This document shows, piece after piece, positions 26,779-36,086 of a stretch of 64,000 nucleotides of DNA (position 1 is its first letter; each line of letters opens with the position of its first letter). Under the pieces are notes generated by a model. The model did not search any database, was not told the DNA's origin, and saw nothing but the letters and a program-made list of their open reading frames with translations. Source of the stretch: an uncultured Bacteroidales bacterium (GTDB lineage: Bacteria > Bacteroidota > Bacteroidia > Bacteroidales > UBA932). The stretch is from the NCBI GenBank assembly GCA_945487035.1, contig CALYTI010000007.1, positions 24,178-88,177 on the forward strand. The letters are read 5' to 3'. Made by a program: the position numbers and the translations under genes.

Positions 26779-26786
26779 TATATTTG
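26779..26786 (+). promoter_or_regulatory. -7 box for the aromatic amino acid operon
   Basis: TATATTTG, 7 nt before the ATG at 26794. TTTG at 26759-26762 is 16 nt upstream, slightly short for a -33. Confidence 0.55.
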
Positions 26787-26793
26787 TAACCTT

Positions 26794-27891
26794 ATGGACA
26801 ATCTCGAAGAAATACGAAAAAGAATCAATTCGCTTGATGCGCAGATGACATCCCTCTTTGAGGAAAGAATGTTGCAGTGCCGTCAGGTAGCCTTGTTCAA
26901 ACGTGAACACGGTCTATCCATCACCGACTCCGCAAGAGAGGCGGAAGTGATTGCCAAGAACTCGATTCTCGTTAAGGATGACGGAATAAGAGAATATTAC
27001 GCCCGCTTCCAGAAAGGTCTGATGGACACATCCAAGGCCTACCAGAGCCGGATAATGGAAGGCATTAGGGTGGCATATTGCGGCGTGCCGGGAGCCTTTG
27101 CCCACATTGCCGCGAAGCAGATGTTCCCGGAAGCAGAGCTTGTACCTTTCAACAATTTCGAAGAGGCGTACAAGTCCTGTGAGAACAACATTACGGACTG
27201 CGCAGTACTCCCGATTGAAAATAGTTTTGCGGGAGATGTGGCCGGTGTGATGGACCTTATGTTCTCCGGCTCCCTGTATGTCAACCAGGTGGTGGAGATT
27301 GCGGCTGTCCAGAATCTGCTCGGCTGCGAAGGCACCACACGGGAGAGCATCAAGGAGGTGGTCAGCCATCCGCAGGCCATAAGCCAGTGCGCCGCCTTTA
27401 TCCGCAAAAACGGCTACAGAGTCAACGAATTCCCCAACACGGCAATGGCAGCAAGGTATGTAGCAGAAAAGAAGGACCCTTCCATAGCTGCTATTGCAAG
27501 CCTCGAGTCTGCGGAACTCTTCGGACTTAATGTAATCGAGCCGCATATCAACTCAAGTTCCACCAATACGACGCGTTTTGCCGCATTCTCGCGCAGCCGC
27601 TGCTCCGATAAATCGAAGGCTAAGATGGGAAGGCATTTCATACTTACCTTCACGGTGAAGAACGAGGCCGGAGCGCTTGCCAAAACGCTCAATATCATCG
27701 GTGCCCACGGATTCAATATGTGTTCGCTCAAGAGCCGTCCGATGAAGGAACTGATGTGGAACTATTATTTCTATATGGAGCTGGACGGAGATGTCCAGAC
27801 CGAAGACGGACAGGATATGCTGCACGCACTTGGCAGCGTGTGTGACCGGCTCAAGCTTGTAGGCTCCTTCACTTCCCAGAAGAATGGATAG
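26794..27891 (+). CDS. pheA: Chorismate mutase / prephenate dehydratase
   Basis: This 365-aa protein has three domains: an AroQ-type chorismate mutase (residues 1-90, LEEIRKRINSLDAQMTSLFEER), prephenate dehydratase (about 92-270, VAYCGVPGAFAHIAA ... LPIENSFAGDV ... NTTRFAAF), and a C-terminal ACT domain (GALAKTLNIIGAHGFNMCSLKSRP) that normally senses phenylalanine. It makes phenylpyruvate from chorismate. It leads a three-gene operon, overlapping tyrA by 8 bp. The N-terminal mutase fusion follows the E. coli pattern. Confidence 0.93.
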   Translation: MDNLEEIRKRINSLDAQMTSLFEERMLQCRQVALFKREHGLSITDSAREAEVIAKNSILVKDDGIREYYARFQKGLMDTSKAYQSRIMEGIRVAYCGVPGAFAHIAAKQMFPEAELVPFNNFEEAYKSCENNITDCAVLPIENSFAGDVAGVMDLMFSGSLYVNQVVEIAAVQNLLGCEGTTRESIKEVVSHPQAISQCAAFIRKNGYRVNEFPNTAMAARYVAEKKDPSIAAIASLESAELFGLNVIEPHINSSSTNTTRFAAFSRSRCSDKSKAKMGRHFILTFTVKNEAGALAKTLNIIGAHGFNMCSLKSRPMKELMWNYYFYMELDGDVQTEDGQDMLHALGSVCDRLKLVGSFTSQKNG

Positions 27892-28723
27892 GATTCTGAT
27901 AGTCGGACTGGGCCTCATAGGAGGCTCATACGCTGAAGGGCTGACCCGTGCCGGCTTCGAAGTGGGAGCTGTCACCCGCAGCCGATCCTCCATCGACTAC
28001 GCCCTGCAGAAAGGCATAATATCTTCCGGCACCACCGGATTGGACCCCGATTACCTGGGACGATGGGATGTGGTGGTCTTTTCGCTCTACCCGCACATCT
28101 TCAGGCAGTGGGTACGCGAGAACCAGCAGTGGCTTCGCAGCGGTGCCATCCTTACCGATGTCACCGGAGTGAAAAGCCGGATAGTTCCCGAGATTCAGGG
28201 GATGCTCCGTCCAGACCTGGAGTTCGTTCCTGCCCACCCGATGGCGGGACGCGAGGTGTATGGAGTCCAGAACAGCAATGCCGATATCTTCAAGGGGGCG
28301 AATTTCATACTCACCCCAACCGAGCGCAACAGCGAGCAGGCAATAGGCAGAATCGAAGCCATTGCCCGGCACCTCGGGTTCCGTAAGATATCCCGCCTCA
28401 GCCCTGAGAAGCACGACGAGATGATAGGTTTCCTCTCGCAGCTTACCCACTGCATTGCAGTGACACTGATGGACTGCAAGGAATCCCATCATATGGTCGA
28501 TTACACCGGAGACTCCTTCCGCGACCTCACCCGCATTGCCCGCATCAACGAAGATATGTGGACGGAACTGTTTCTTGAAAACAAAGCAGAGCTGCTCGAG
28601 CAGATGGACCTGTTTGCAGGCAAATTCAAGGAGCTGCGCGACGCACTTGAGCAGGAGGACAGTGAGAAAATGAAGCAGATGATGCGCCTTTCCACCGAGA
28701 GGCGGTCTTATTTTGACAAATAG
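27884..28723 (+). CDS. tyrA: Prephenate dehydrogenase
   Basis: This 279-aa enzyme oxidises prephenate to 4-hydroxyphenylpyruvate for tyrosine. It has the Rossmann motif LIVGLGLIGGSYAEGL (residues 5-20), the conserved HPMAGRE segment (about residue 120) and SPEKHDEMIGFLSQLTH. No mutase or ACT domain is fused. The start overlaps pheA, and aroG follows after 6 bp, so the branch is co-regulated. Confidence 0.92.
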   Translation: MDRILIVGLGLIGGSYAEGLTRAGFEVGAVTRSRSSIDYALQKGIISSGTTGLDPDYLGRWDVVVFSLYPHIFRQWVRENQQWLRSGAILTDVTGVKSRIVPEIQGMLRPDLEFVPAHPMAGREVYGVQNSNADIFKGANFILTPTERNSEQAIGRIEAIARHLGFRKISRLSPEKHDEMIGFLSQLTHCIAVTLMDCKESHHMVDYTGDSFRDLTRIARINEDMWTELFLENKAELLEQMDLFAGKFKELRDALEQEDSEKMKQMMRLSTERRSYFDK

Positions 28724-28729
28724 TGCCCT

Positions 28730-29758
28730 ATGAATATGATTTTCAAGCGGAAACTCCTTATCCCGCAGGAAGTGAAGGAGATGTACCCCATTTCTGAAGA
28801 AGGGGCTTTGGCCAAAAAGGAAAACGACCGCCAGATTGCCGACATCTTCGAGGGGAGGGATGACAGACTGCTGCTCATCATCGGTCCCTGTTCGGCGGAC
28901 CGGGGTGATGCCGTCATTGACTATATTACCCGGCTCCGCAAGGTGCAGGAGGAGGTGAAGGACCGCATCTTCATCATCCCGCGCATCTATACCAACAAGC
29001 CCCGCACAACGGGTGCAGGTTACAAGGGAATGCTCCATCAGCCGGACCCGCTCAACTCTCCTGATATGCTCAAGGGCCTGATTTCCATACGCAAGCTCCA
29101 TATGAGGGCCATCAACGAGACCGGTTTCAGCTGTGCGGACGAGATGCTCTATCCCGAGAACCACAAGTTCCTTTCCGACCTGCTTTCCTATGTTGCAGTC
29201 GGTGCCCGCTCTGTCGAGAACCAGCAGCACCGCCTGACCGCAAGCGGCCTGGATGTGCCTGTAGGTATGAAAAATCCTACCGGAGGCGACCTTTCCGTGA
29301 TGATGAATGCGATTAGGGCGGGTCAGAGCAGCCACACTTTCATATACCGCAACTGGGAGGTGGAGAGCAAGGGCAATATGCTTACCCACGCGATTCTGCG
29401 CGGCTTCGTGGATGCCAAGGGAGTCAACCATCCGAATTACCACTACGAGGACCTGGAGCACCTCTGCGACCTCTATGCCGAGAGCGGACTGCAGAATCCT
29501 GCACTTATCGTGGATACCAACCACTCCAATTCGGGCAAAAAGTACCTTGAGCAGGTGCGCATAGCCAAGGAGGTGATTCACAGCGCAAACCACAACTCCG
29601 ACATTCGAAAGCTCCTGAAAGGTATGATGATAGAGTCCTACATCGAGGACGGCTGCCAGAAGGCCTCCGAAGGAGTTTACGGCAAGTCCATCACCGACCC
29701 TTGTCTGGGTTGGGAGAAGAGCGAAAAGCTGATTTACGAACTGGCTGAGCTCTGGTAG
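28730..29758 (+). CDS. aroG: DAHP synthase (3-deoxy-7-phosphoheptulonate synthase), class I
   Basis: This 342-aa enzyme condenses phosphoenolpyruvate and erythrose-4-phosphate, the first shikimate-pathway step. Motifs are LLIIGPCSADRGDAV (about residue 45), RIYTNKPRTTGAGYKG (about residue 85), GARSVENQQHR and VDTNHSNSGK. It is of the AroFGH type without a fused chorismate mutase domain, consistent with the mutase lying on PheA here. Which aromatic amino acid inhibits it cannot be read. The stop abuts the convergent gene with no gap. Confidence 0.92.
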   Translation: MNMIFKRKLLIPQEVKEMYPISEEGALAKKENDRQIADIFEGRDDRLLLIIGPCSADRGDAVIDYITRLRKVQEEVKDRIFIIPRIYTNKPRTTGAGYKGMLHQPDPLNSPDMLKGLISIRKLHMRAINETGFSCADEMLYPENHKFLSDLLSYVAVGARSVENQQHRLTASGLDVPVGMKNPTGGDLSVMMNAIRAGQSSHTFIYRNWEVESKGNMLTHAILRGFVDAKGVNHPNYHYEDLEHLCDLYAESGLQNPALIVDTNHSNSGKKYLEQVRIAKEVIHSANHNSDIRKLLKGMMIESYIEDGCQKASEGVYGKSITDPCLGWEKSEKLIYELAELW

Positions 29759-31186
29759 CTAGGAGAGATCCTCGATTTTCTGGATACCGTCGCGGGTGAG
29801 GGTGATGCGCAGGTGCTTGTAGTCCGTCACATCGTCGTAATGGTACTCCAGTACTATGTTGATATAGTAGTACTTAGGCAGCATCTCCGCCCTGACATTG
29901 CCCTCCGCGTCCACGCAATCCCATTCGACCAGAGGATTGTCCATCTTTCGCAGAAAACTGTTGACCTGCAGGCGGATGATGTCATTGACTCCGCTGTACT
30001 TCCAGTTGGAGTTTGCCATCATCTTCTCCCTGTCGAGTTTTACTACCTTCTTGTAAAGTATTACCCTTTCGTCATTATGGGCTGAATCCGAAGGGAAAAT
30101 CCTGTGTTCGCCACGCAGTTTCCGGATTTGCTCAGGCACCTTGCCGAGCGGAATGAAGTCCACAGCCTCCTTGAGAGAGCCTATTTCGCGGTTGTTGATT
30201 TTGATTTTGGCCTTGTTGTCGAAATAACGGTCCCCCACCCTGTGCGCGAAATAGAAACGCATCAGCTCCTTGATGCGGTCCTTCATCATGTAGCTGATAA
30301 TCAAAGCGATGAACAAAGGCCAGGTGAGGTTGCCGAAATGGCGCTGGAAAGCCCAGGCCACAACTGTGGCAAAAATCATAGCCATACCGGCAGCAAGGCT
30401 GAAATAGGCCTGTTCAATCAGGAAACCGTCCTTCTTCTTCGGCACGCGAAGATAAAGCTGTGACTCGACGGACTTTTTGAGTATGCCGTGACGATACAGG
30501 TCGTTGCCGAGAGGATAGCCCCTTTCCTGACGGAAGGCATCAACAAAATGGCAGAGCTCCACGAGCAGTTCACAGTTCTTCTGCTGCCCTTCCCTGCTCT
30601 TGAGGTCCTTGAGCAGGCGGCATATGTGATTCGTGCTGACCGAACAGATGAATTCCCCCGCGAGGTCATATACCTCAAGAGCGGAAGCCGGCACGGAGGG
30701 CACATTGATGTCGCGGCTCAGTTCGCGGTATGCGTTAATGATATTCCTGATATTGTCCGCATAGCTTTTCACCAGAAAATCCATATCCCTCTCGGGACTG
30801 CGGCGAATGTAGGCCGTCTCATCGCGAAGCGAACTCTTGACTACGGCAGCAAACATCTTGACCTGGTAGATGTAATCATCCGTGTTGGTGCGGGTAGGAT
30901 CCGAGGCCATACGCCCTGCCGCCGCTTTGACGTTGTGCAGAGGAATGGCTTCGCCTCCGCAGATGTCACGCAGTATGAAGGAAGGGGTAATAAGGCGGAT
31001 ATTGGTCTTCACATCACGGTAGAAATCCGCCTTGGTGTATGTATAAGGGGTTATATCCAGGCTGGAAGGCACAAACATCCACATACCCACAGTGAAGTCG
31101 TTCTTGCGGGCTTTGCGACGGGTAACGAACCCCACCTTGAACTCGATGGAGAACTTGTCGTGGATTTTTGTGCCTATAGATATCAT
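29759..31186 (-). CDS. Conserved membrane-associated protein of unknown function
   Basis: This 475-aa protein has a soluble N-terminal ~245 residues, two transmembrane helices at about 255-295 (AAGMAMIFATVVAWAF and WPLFIALIISYMM), then a soluble C-terminal domain with beta-rich YYYINIVLEYHYDD near the end. No family was recognised. It follows the DASS transporter by 4 bp and is last in a long leftward run. A role in regulation or assembly of that transport locus is only inferred. Confidence 0.6.
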   Translation of the reverse strand: MISIGTKIHDKFSIEFKVGFVTRRKARKNDFTVGMWMFVPSSLDITPYTYTKADFYRDVKTNIRLITPSFILRDICGGEAIPLHNVKAAAGRMASDPTRTNTDDYIYQVKMFAAVVKSSLRDETAYIRRSPERDMDFLVKSYADNIRNIINAYRELSRDINVPSVPASALEVYDLAGEFICSVSTNHICRLLKDLKSREGQQKNCELLVELCHFVDAFRQERGYPLGNDLYRHGILKKSVESQLYLRVPKKKDGFLIEQAYFSLAAGMAMIFATVVAWAFQRHFGNLTWPLFIALIISYMMKDRIKELMRFYFAHRVGDRYFDNKAKIKINNREIGSLKEAVDFIPLGKVPEQIRKLRGEHRIFPSDSAHNDERVILYKKVVKLDREKMMANSNWKYSGVNDIIRLQVNSFLRKMDNPLVEWDCVDAEGNVRAEMLPKYYYINIVLEYHYDDVTDYKHLRITLTRDGIQKIEDLS

Positions 31187-31190
31187 AATG

Positions 31191-32792
31191 CTAGAACAGT
31201 CCAGGGGTTATGCCGGTCCATTTGAAGACTGTCGCACCCCAGAGCAGCACGAGCAGCCAGGAGATGACCATCATTGTGAAGCCGAACTTGAACGAATCGG
31301 TCTGGCTGTACTGGTTGGTGTTGTAGAGCAGGGCCGCAGGCTTGCTGTTGAAAGGAAGCACATAGACGTGCTCGATGAGCATGGACACAGGCAGGGCAAT
31401 GCTCATAGGCATAAAGCCGAAACGCTGCTCCACTCCGAGGGCAATAGGGACGAATACCATAGTCCTGATGGTCTTGGACTGGAATACCAGGCCGGAGAAG
31501 ACCATAAGGGCGGTGAGCACTACATAGAGCACCCAGTAAGGGGTGTCGGCGGTGATTCCCATAGAATCGAAGGCAGCATTTACCATAGTGTTCGGCAGGT
31601 CGGTGGCGTTGAGTCCGGATCCGAGGGTATAGGCACCTGCGGAGAAGAGCATAAGGTGCCAAGGGATATCGACATCGTTCCACTTGACCACGCCCACCTT
31701 TGGAAGCAGGGCAATGATGGCACCCAGCAGCGCAACTATGGTTTCATCCATATTGTGGAAGGTGCCCTTGGTTACCCAGAGCACGAGCACCAGCACGAAG
31801 ATGGCCACAGCCTTGATTTCCTCGGCTGTGATTTTGCCCATTGCGTCAAGCTCTTTCTTCAACCTCTCGAGACCGCCTTCGATTTGAGGAACCTGCTCTT
31901 CCTTTTTCATAGGGAAGAACACATACATTCCCAGAAGAAGGCCGATAACAAGTATTACCAAACTCATAGGACCGCAGTTCAGCAGCCACTCGGAGTAACC
32001 GAAATCGCAGCTTCCCAGGAACCCCGCTATGAGGCTTATGGCGAGCAGGTGCGCACCTGACCCGGTATAGAAGGCATTGGCTCCGATATTTACCTGGAAG
32101 AGGTTCTGGAGCACGAGGTTTCGTCCGAAATTGTTGCGATTGCCGTCAGATGCTCCATAGATTGCGCATACTACCATAAAAATTGGCAGCATAATGGTTG
32201 CCTTTACGGTGGTTGCGGAAATGAACAGCGAAAGTATGAGGTTAATCAGCAGGAAGCTCCACAGCACTCCCTTCGCGGTCTTTCCGAATTTGATGACAAA
32301 GGCAAGGGCGAGGCGCTTTGCGAATCTGGTTTTCACCAGCATTGAGGCCAGCACAAAACTCAGAATGTTGAGCCACATCACCGGGTGTCCGAGCTGCGCA
32401 AGCGCTTCCTTCTGCCCGGTTACCCCGCAGAGCACTACTCCGAGGATAACGAAAAGCGAAGTGAGATAGTTCGGAATGGCTTCTGTCATCCACAGGATAA
32501 TGGAAGCGACAAAAATCGCGAGCATTGCGTAATTGCTGCGCAGGAAGGCATCCAGTCCGATTTCGCCCAACCTCTTGGAGGCCTTGGCGGCAAGGGCGGT
32601 CGTATCGAGATTGTCGATAAAACCGATGTGGCAGCCCCAGTAGATGAATACGAAGGCTATAAGAGCGAGTGGCGCTCCAAGACGGGCCATCCACTTCTCG
32701 AATCCGGTTTTTTCCATCTTCGGAAGTTTCTCGACCTTGTAGTTGTTCATATCCAGCGGGTCAAATACCGCTTTCCTAGTGTTATCTTCCAT
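31191..32792 (-). CDS. SLC13/DASS-family sodium:anion symporter
   Basis: This 533-aa, 11-13 helix protein has DASS features: NYLTSLFVILGVVL, FISATTVKATIMLP (an SNT-like substrate loop) and a C-terminal FNSKPAALLYNTNQYSQT. Family members import di- or tricarboxylates, sulfate or phosphate with Na+. Flanking CYTH proteins and an OprP-like porin favour phosphate or another polyanion, but the substrate is not proven. Confidence 0.82.
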   Translation of the reverse strand: MEDNTRKAVFDPLDMNNYKVEKLPKMEKTGFEKWMARLGAPLALIAFVFIYWGCHIGFIDNLDTTALAAKASKRLGEIGLDAFLRSNYAMLAIFVASIILWMTEAIPNYLTSLFVILGVVLCGVTGQKEALAQLGHPVMWLNILSFVLASMLVKTRFAKRLALAFVIKFGKTAKGVLWSFLLINLILSLFISATTVKATIMLPIFMVVCAIYGASDGNRNNFGRNLVLQNLFQVNIGANAFYTGSGAHLLAISLIAGFLGSCDFGYSEWLLNCGPMSLVILVIGLLLGMYVFFPMKKEEQVPQIEGGLERLKKELDAMGKITAEEIKAVAIFVLVLVLWVTKGTFHNMDETIVALLGAIIALLPKVGVVKWNDVDIPWHLMLFSAGAYTLGSGLNATDLPNTMVNAAFDSMGITADTPYWVLYVVLTALMVFSGLVFQSKTIRTMVFVPIALGVEQRFGFMPMSIALPVSMLIEHVYVLPFNSKPAALLYNTNQYSQTDSFKFGFTMMVISWLLVLLWGATVFKWTGITPGLF

Positions 32793-32813
32793 TACTGTGT
32801 TTTGTGTTTGGGA

Positions 32814-32841
32814 CCTGCAGCTCCGGTCAGGGGGCTGCAGG
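32814..32841 (-). terminator. Hairpin between the CYTH and DASS genes
   Basis: An 11-bp stem (CCTGCAGCTCC / GGGGCTGCAGG, one G-T wobble) with a 6-nt loop lies just after the CYTH stop. No U-run follows, so it may attenuate or process the message rather than end it. Both arms contain CTGCAG. Confidence 0.4.
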
Positions 32842-32856
32842 CAAAAGGAGTAAGAA

Positions 32857-33333
32857 CTATTTCCAGTTCTTGTACGGATTCTTCATAAGCATTGAGTTGA
32901 AGTACTTCGGGTCTCCGGTAACCTCCTCACCAAGCCACTCAGGCTTGTCGAAAGGCTCGTTCTCGTCAGCAAGTTCAACTTCTGCCACTACAAGTCCGTC
33001 GTTGTCGCCATAGAACTCGTCGATTTCCCAGGTGTGGACACCGTCGGTGTTCTTAACGAGGTAACGGGTCTTGTCGATTACGCCCGGCTCTGCGAGCTCG
33101 AGAAGTGCGCGTACATCCTCAACAGGGATTTCCTTTTCCCACTCGAAGCGTGCAGCTCCGGAGGCATTGCCTATTCCCTTGACGGTGATGAAGCCCTTCT
33201 CGCCCTTTACGCGGATGCGTACGGTGCGCTCAGGCACTGAGCTGAGGTAGCCCTGGGTAATGCGGGTCTGCTTGAAGGCCTCGGCCTTGAAGTCTCCCTT
33301 AACAAGGAATTTCTTTTCGATTTCCTGTGCCAT
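32857..33333 (-). CDS. CYTH-domain protein (triphosphate tunnel metalloenzyme)
   Basis: This 158-aa protein opens with MAQEIEKKFLVKG, the EIEKKFLV signature of bacterial CYTH proteins. Paired charged residues line the tunnel strands (RTVRIRVKGEKGFITVKG, RFEWEKEI, TWEIDEFYGDNDGLVVAEVEL). Members hydrolyse inorganic triphosphate or other phosphoanhydrides with Mg2+. It is 2 bp downstream of another phosphate-locus gene, in a run with a DASS transporter and OprP-like porin. Confidence 0.88.
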   Translation of the reverse strand: MAQEIEKKFLVKGDFKAEAFKQTRITQGYLSSVPERTVRIRVKGEKGFITVKGIGNASGAARFEWEKEIPVEDVRALLELAEPGVIDKTRYLVKNTDGVHTWEIDEFYGDNDGLVVAEVELADENEPFDKPEWLGEEVTGDPKYFNSMLMKNPYKNWK

Positions 33334-33335
33334 AA

Positions 33336-33974
33336 CTACTCGTTTGCAAGAGGTTTGTCGGACATACCGATGACACGCTTGATTGCCTGGAGGTAGTTGA
33401 TGTTCTCCACGCCCTCGAGGTGGCAGTCAGCGATTGTCTTCTTGATATCCTCGATTTCTGTTGACTCGGAATTGATGGTTACGACCTTTGCACCGTTGAT
33501 GAGGACATTGCCGACCTCGCAGATGGTGTTGTTGACCATATAGCCGAAGCGCTGCTTGTGCACGCGTACGGCTGCAAGGTCAGGGTTGGCCTTCACCATA
33601 GCAATGAACTCCTCATAGGTGTAGCTGTCCTTTGTGAGTTCAGGACATTCTACCATAAATGCAGGATATACCTCATTGCGGAGTACCTCTGCGCTGATTG
33701 GGAATTCTCCCTTCATCAGCGGGTTCCACTGCTCGAGTCCGTCAACGGACTGCACGAAGGTTTTGATATCCATCTTGCCGTCACGAATCTTGGTGTTGTT
33801 GATATCGTTCTTGGCTGAGATGATATAGATTTCGTCGCTGTGCCTCTCCCATACTTTCTCAGGAACCGGCGCAGAAAGACGTGCCATCCTTTTGTGTGCC
33901 TCGCAGAAGCACTGTCCGAAGCTGCGGAATTCGAAGCGTGGCTTCGAAATTTCGCCGATTTTAAGCTCTGCCAT
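33336..33974 (-). CDS. Unknown protein, possibly a divergent CYTH-like enzyme
   Basis: This 212-aa protein has no clear family. The pattern PRFEFRSFG, SDEIYIISAKND, NNTKIRDGKMDIKTFV, RVHKQRFGYMVNN and INSESTEIEDIKKTI recalls the alternating charged strands of CYTH tunnels, and its neighbour is a genuine CYTH protein 2 bp away. The similarity is by eye only. It starts 8 bp after the LTD lipoprotein gene. Confidence 0.5.
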   Translation of the reverse strand: MAELKIGEISKPRFEFRSFGQCFCEAHKRMARLSAPVPEKVWERHSDEIYIISAKNDINNTKIRDGKMDIKTFVQSVDGLEQWNPLMKGEFPISAEVLRNEVYPAFMVECPELTKDSYTYEEFIAMVKANPDLAAVRVHKQRFGYMVNNTICEVGNVLINGAKVVTINSESTEIEDIKKTIADCHLEGVENINYLQAIKRVIGMSDKPLANE

Positions 33975-33982
33975 TGTTCAGA

Positions 33983-34600
33983 CTAAATATTATCCTGTTT
34001 GATATCAGCAACCTTTTCTCCGTTTGCAGCACCCGGGGTAGAATCAGCATAAGCCCACTCTCCGGTTCCGTCAGGGCAACGGCTGAATGAGTGCTTCTTG
34101 TCGTTCTCGTAACCTGAAACCTGGTTCCATCCTGAACCTTCCTCACCGCGAACGAAAGAGTCAAGCACCTTGCCTGATGCGTCGCAAAGCTCAATCTTCA
34201 CATTCTTCTTGCCTGAAAGACCGCCTTTGAAAACGTGGTTCTCGCTCTGGTACTCATAGTTAGGGTCACCGCCTTCTGCCTCATCAGCGAGATCTGAGCT
34301 CTCGAGGTAAATCCAAGCCTTGGCAGGAAGCTTCATTCCTGCAGCACCTGTCCAGGTTGTGCTCTTTCCACCATCCTTGGTAGAATCATACTTGACGATT
34401 TGAACACCTTCGAGAGAAACCTCCTTGTCGGTAATGTTGTAAATCTCGATGAACTTGTTGTTGGCGTCAAGCTCGTTGAGAACGATTCCGGATACGGAGT
34501 CCTTGCCGCCGTCGGTCTTGTCATCAGTCTCGAAACCGTTCTTGTTGCAGGAAACAAGTGCGAGGGCAGCCATTGCTGCAATTGCAAAATACTTTTTCAT
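33983..34600 (-). CDS. Lamin-tail-domain lipoprotein
   Basis: This 205-aa protein has a lipoprotein signal (LALVS-C18). A lamin tail (LTD) fold follows: IVLNELDANNKFIEIYN, VSLEGVQIVKYD, KLPAKAWIYLES, and the SFSRCPDGTGEWAYADSTPGAAN ending typical of LTD domains. LTD proteins in bacteria are surface-exposed and often near phosphate or nuclease genes. It lies between the porin (36 bp upstream) and the CYTH-like pair. Confidence 0.82.
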   Translation of the reverse strand: MKKYFAIAAMAALALVSCNKNGFETDDKTDGGKDSVSGIVLNELDANNKFIEIYNITDKEVSLEGVQIVKYDSTKDGGKSTTWTGAAGMKLPAKAWIYLESSDLADEAEGGDPNYEYQSENHVFKGGLSGKKNVKIELCDASGKVLDSFVRGEEGSGWNQVSGYENDKKHSFSRCPDGTGEWAYADSTPGAANGEKVADIKQDNI

Positions 34601-34636
34601 TTTGATAAAAATTAAGTGTTGTTATATGATTTTTTG

Positions 34637-36049
34637 TTAGAATGCGACCTGGAAACGGCAGGCAAGCATTGAGTAGCAAATGCCGGTATTGCCTACAATC
34701 TGTGAAGGAACCTTGCACTTGTTGCCGTCGGCGTCATAACCTACGAACCACTTTGCAGCCTCGTCGGTACCGTCGTTGGCTCCCTTACCGTTTGCATACT
34801 TGTCGTTGATGTTGTACTGGTAGTTGATGACGAACTTCACATTCTTGGTCGGGTAGAAGTTCAGACCGAGTGTGAAGGCCTGGGCGCTACCTCCGGCGTA
34901 GTACTTCGAGCAGTTGAAGTCTGCCACCTCGTAACGGGCGCAGAGCTCAACATCTCCCCAGCTTCTGCCTGGATTGATACGGGTGTACTTGCCGCCCTTG
35001 GAATCGTAGTTCTGCTGGCCGCCGAAAAGAAGCCAACCTGCCTGAACATACCATCCGTCTGCAGTTTGAGGACCAAGTTCATCCTTAGGGATGACGGTCT
35101 TCTCAGGATTGAGATATGCGGAACGGGCAATGTAGGCACCTTCATAGCGGAGCTGCTTCCAGTGTCCGGCAAGCTCGATTGTGTAGGCAAGCTCGTGGTC
35201 AAGACCCTTGATGGCATCTGTATCGAGGAACTTCTTGCGGTTGATGGAGGTAGAGTTGCGGCTTGAATAGCGGGTTGCGTTGTAGCCGTCGGTAGAGGTG
35301 AGCTTAGGCTCGCGATAAGAAACGGCTGCTCCGATATGCAGGGATGAGGTCTGGTTGTTGATAGGACGGATAGCCACCTTACCGGTGTAGGAAAGTCCCT
35401 CATTGAGACCGTAATCCTTGTTGCCGTCTTCCATACAGGTCATTTCCTCGCTGCTCTTGAGCTCAGGGCCGAAAACACCGCCGCTCACCCAAACGAGAGG
35501 ACAGCTCCAGGTTGCAGCAATTCCCATATGGCGGGATGGAGCAAGAGATGTCACCATAGGGCGCTCCATAAACTGGAGATAACGGGAAGTGGTGTTTCTC
35601 TGAATCGAGAAATTTTCCTTGAAGTTACCCAACTTGATGGAAAGATTAGGAACCCCGGTGTACTCGAGAATTGCATCCTTGAGTTCAGGAGTACCGCTGG
35701 TCCAGTCGGAGTCGATTTCACCGTACCAGTTCTTGTCAAGCTGAGCCTTGACAGCGAAACGGGTACGACGCATACTCATACCATTACCAATCTTGACGAG
35801 ATTCTTGTCATAGCCGAAGTAAACGGCAGCATCGCCCTGAACACGGATATCAAACCACATCTTGTAGTTTGCCTGCTTGTTCTGAAACACCAGGATACCG
35901 TCCTGCAGTTTAGCGTTAACAGGAATCGATTGAACTATCTGTCCGTACTGATTGTACTGGAATTCTTCCTGTACTTCCTGTACGTGCTGTGCATTGGCTG
36001 AAACCGCAAAAGCGAGCAAAGCAGCCGAAACAAACAATACTTTCTTCAT
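34637..36049 (-). CDS. OprP/OprO-type (phosphate-selective) porin
   Basis: Starting at 36049 gives 470 aa with a signal peptide (MKKVLFVSAALLAFAVSANAQ); a longer frame from 36109 was rejected. The barrel shows family landmarks: GMSMRRTRFAVKAQLDKNWYGEID, LKDAILEYTGVPNLSIKLGNFKENFS, and an aromatic strand at the C-terminus (MLACRFQVAF). Phosphate-selective porins take up phosphate or polyphosphate across the outer membrane. The neighbours (DUF47, CYTH, DASS) fit that role. Confidence 0.85.
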   Translation of the reverse strand: MKKVLFVSAALLAFAVSANAQHVQEVQEEFQYNQYGQIVQSIPVNAKLQDGILVFQNKQANYKMWFDIRVQGDAAVYFGYDKNLVKIGNGMSMRRTRFAVKAQLDKNWYGEIDSDWTSGTPELKDAILEYTGVPNLSIKLGNFKENFSIQRNTTSRYLQFMERPMVTSLAPSRHMGIAATWSCPLVWVSGGVFGPELKSSEEMTCMEDGNKDYGLNEGLSYTGKVAIRPINNQTSSLHIGAAVSYREPKLTSTDGYNATRYSSRNSTSINRKKFLDTDAIKGLDHELAYTIELAGHWKQLRYEGAYIARSAYLNPEKTVIPKDELGPQTADGWYVQAGWLLFGGQQNYDSKGGKYTRINPGRSWGDVELCARYEVADFNCSKYYAGGSAQAFTLGLNFYPTKNVKFVINYQYNINDKYANGKGANDGTDEAAKWFVGYDADGNKCKVPSQIVGNTGICYSMLACRFQVAF

Positions 36050-36086
36050 AAATTTTAGTGTTCTTATAGTGTATGATAATAATATC

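Noticed and set aside
32814..32841. CTGCAG in both arms of the hairpin as a functional link to the PstI-type RM system
   Set aside because: The sites follow from the palindromic stem; there is no other sign of a connection to the genes at 54-57 kb.
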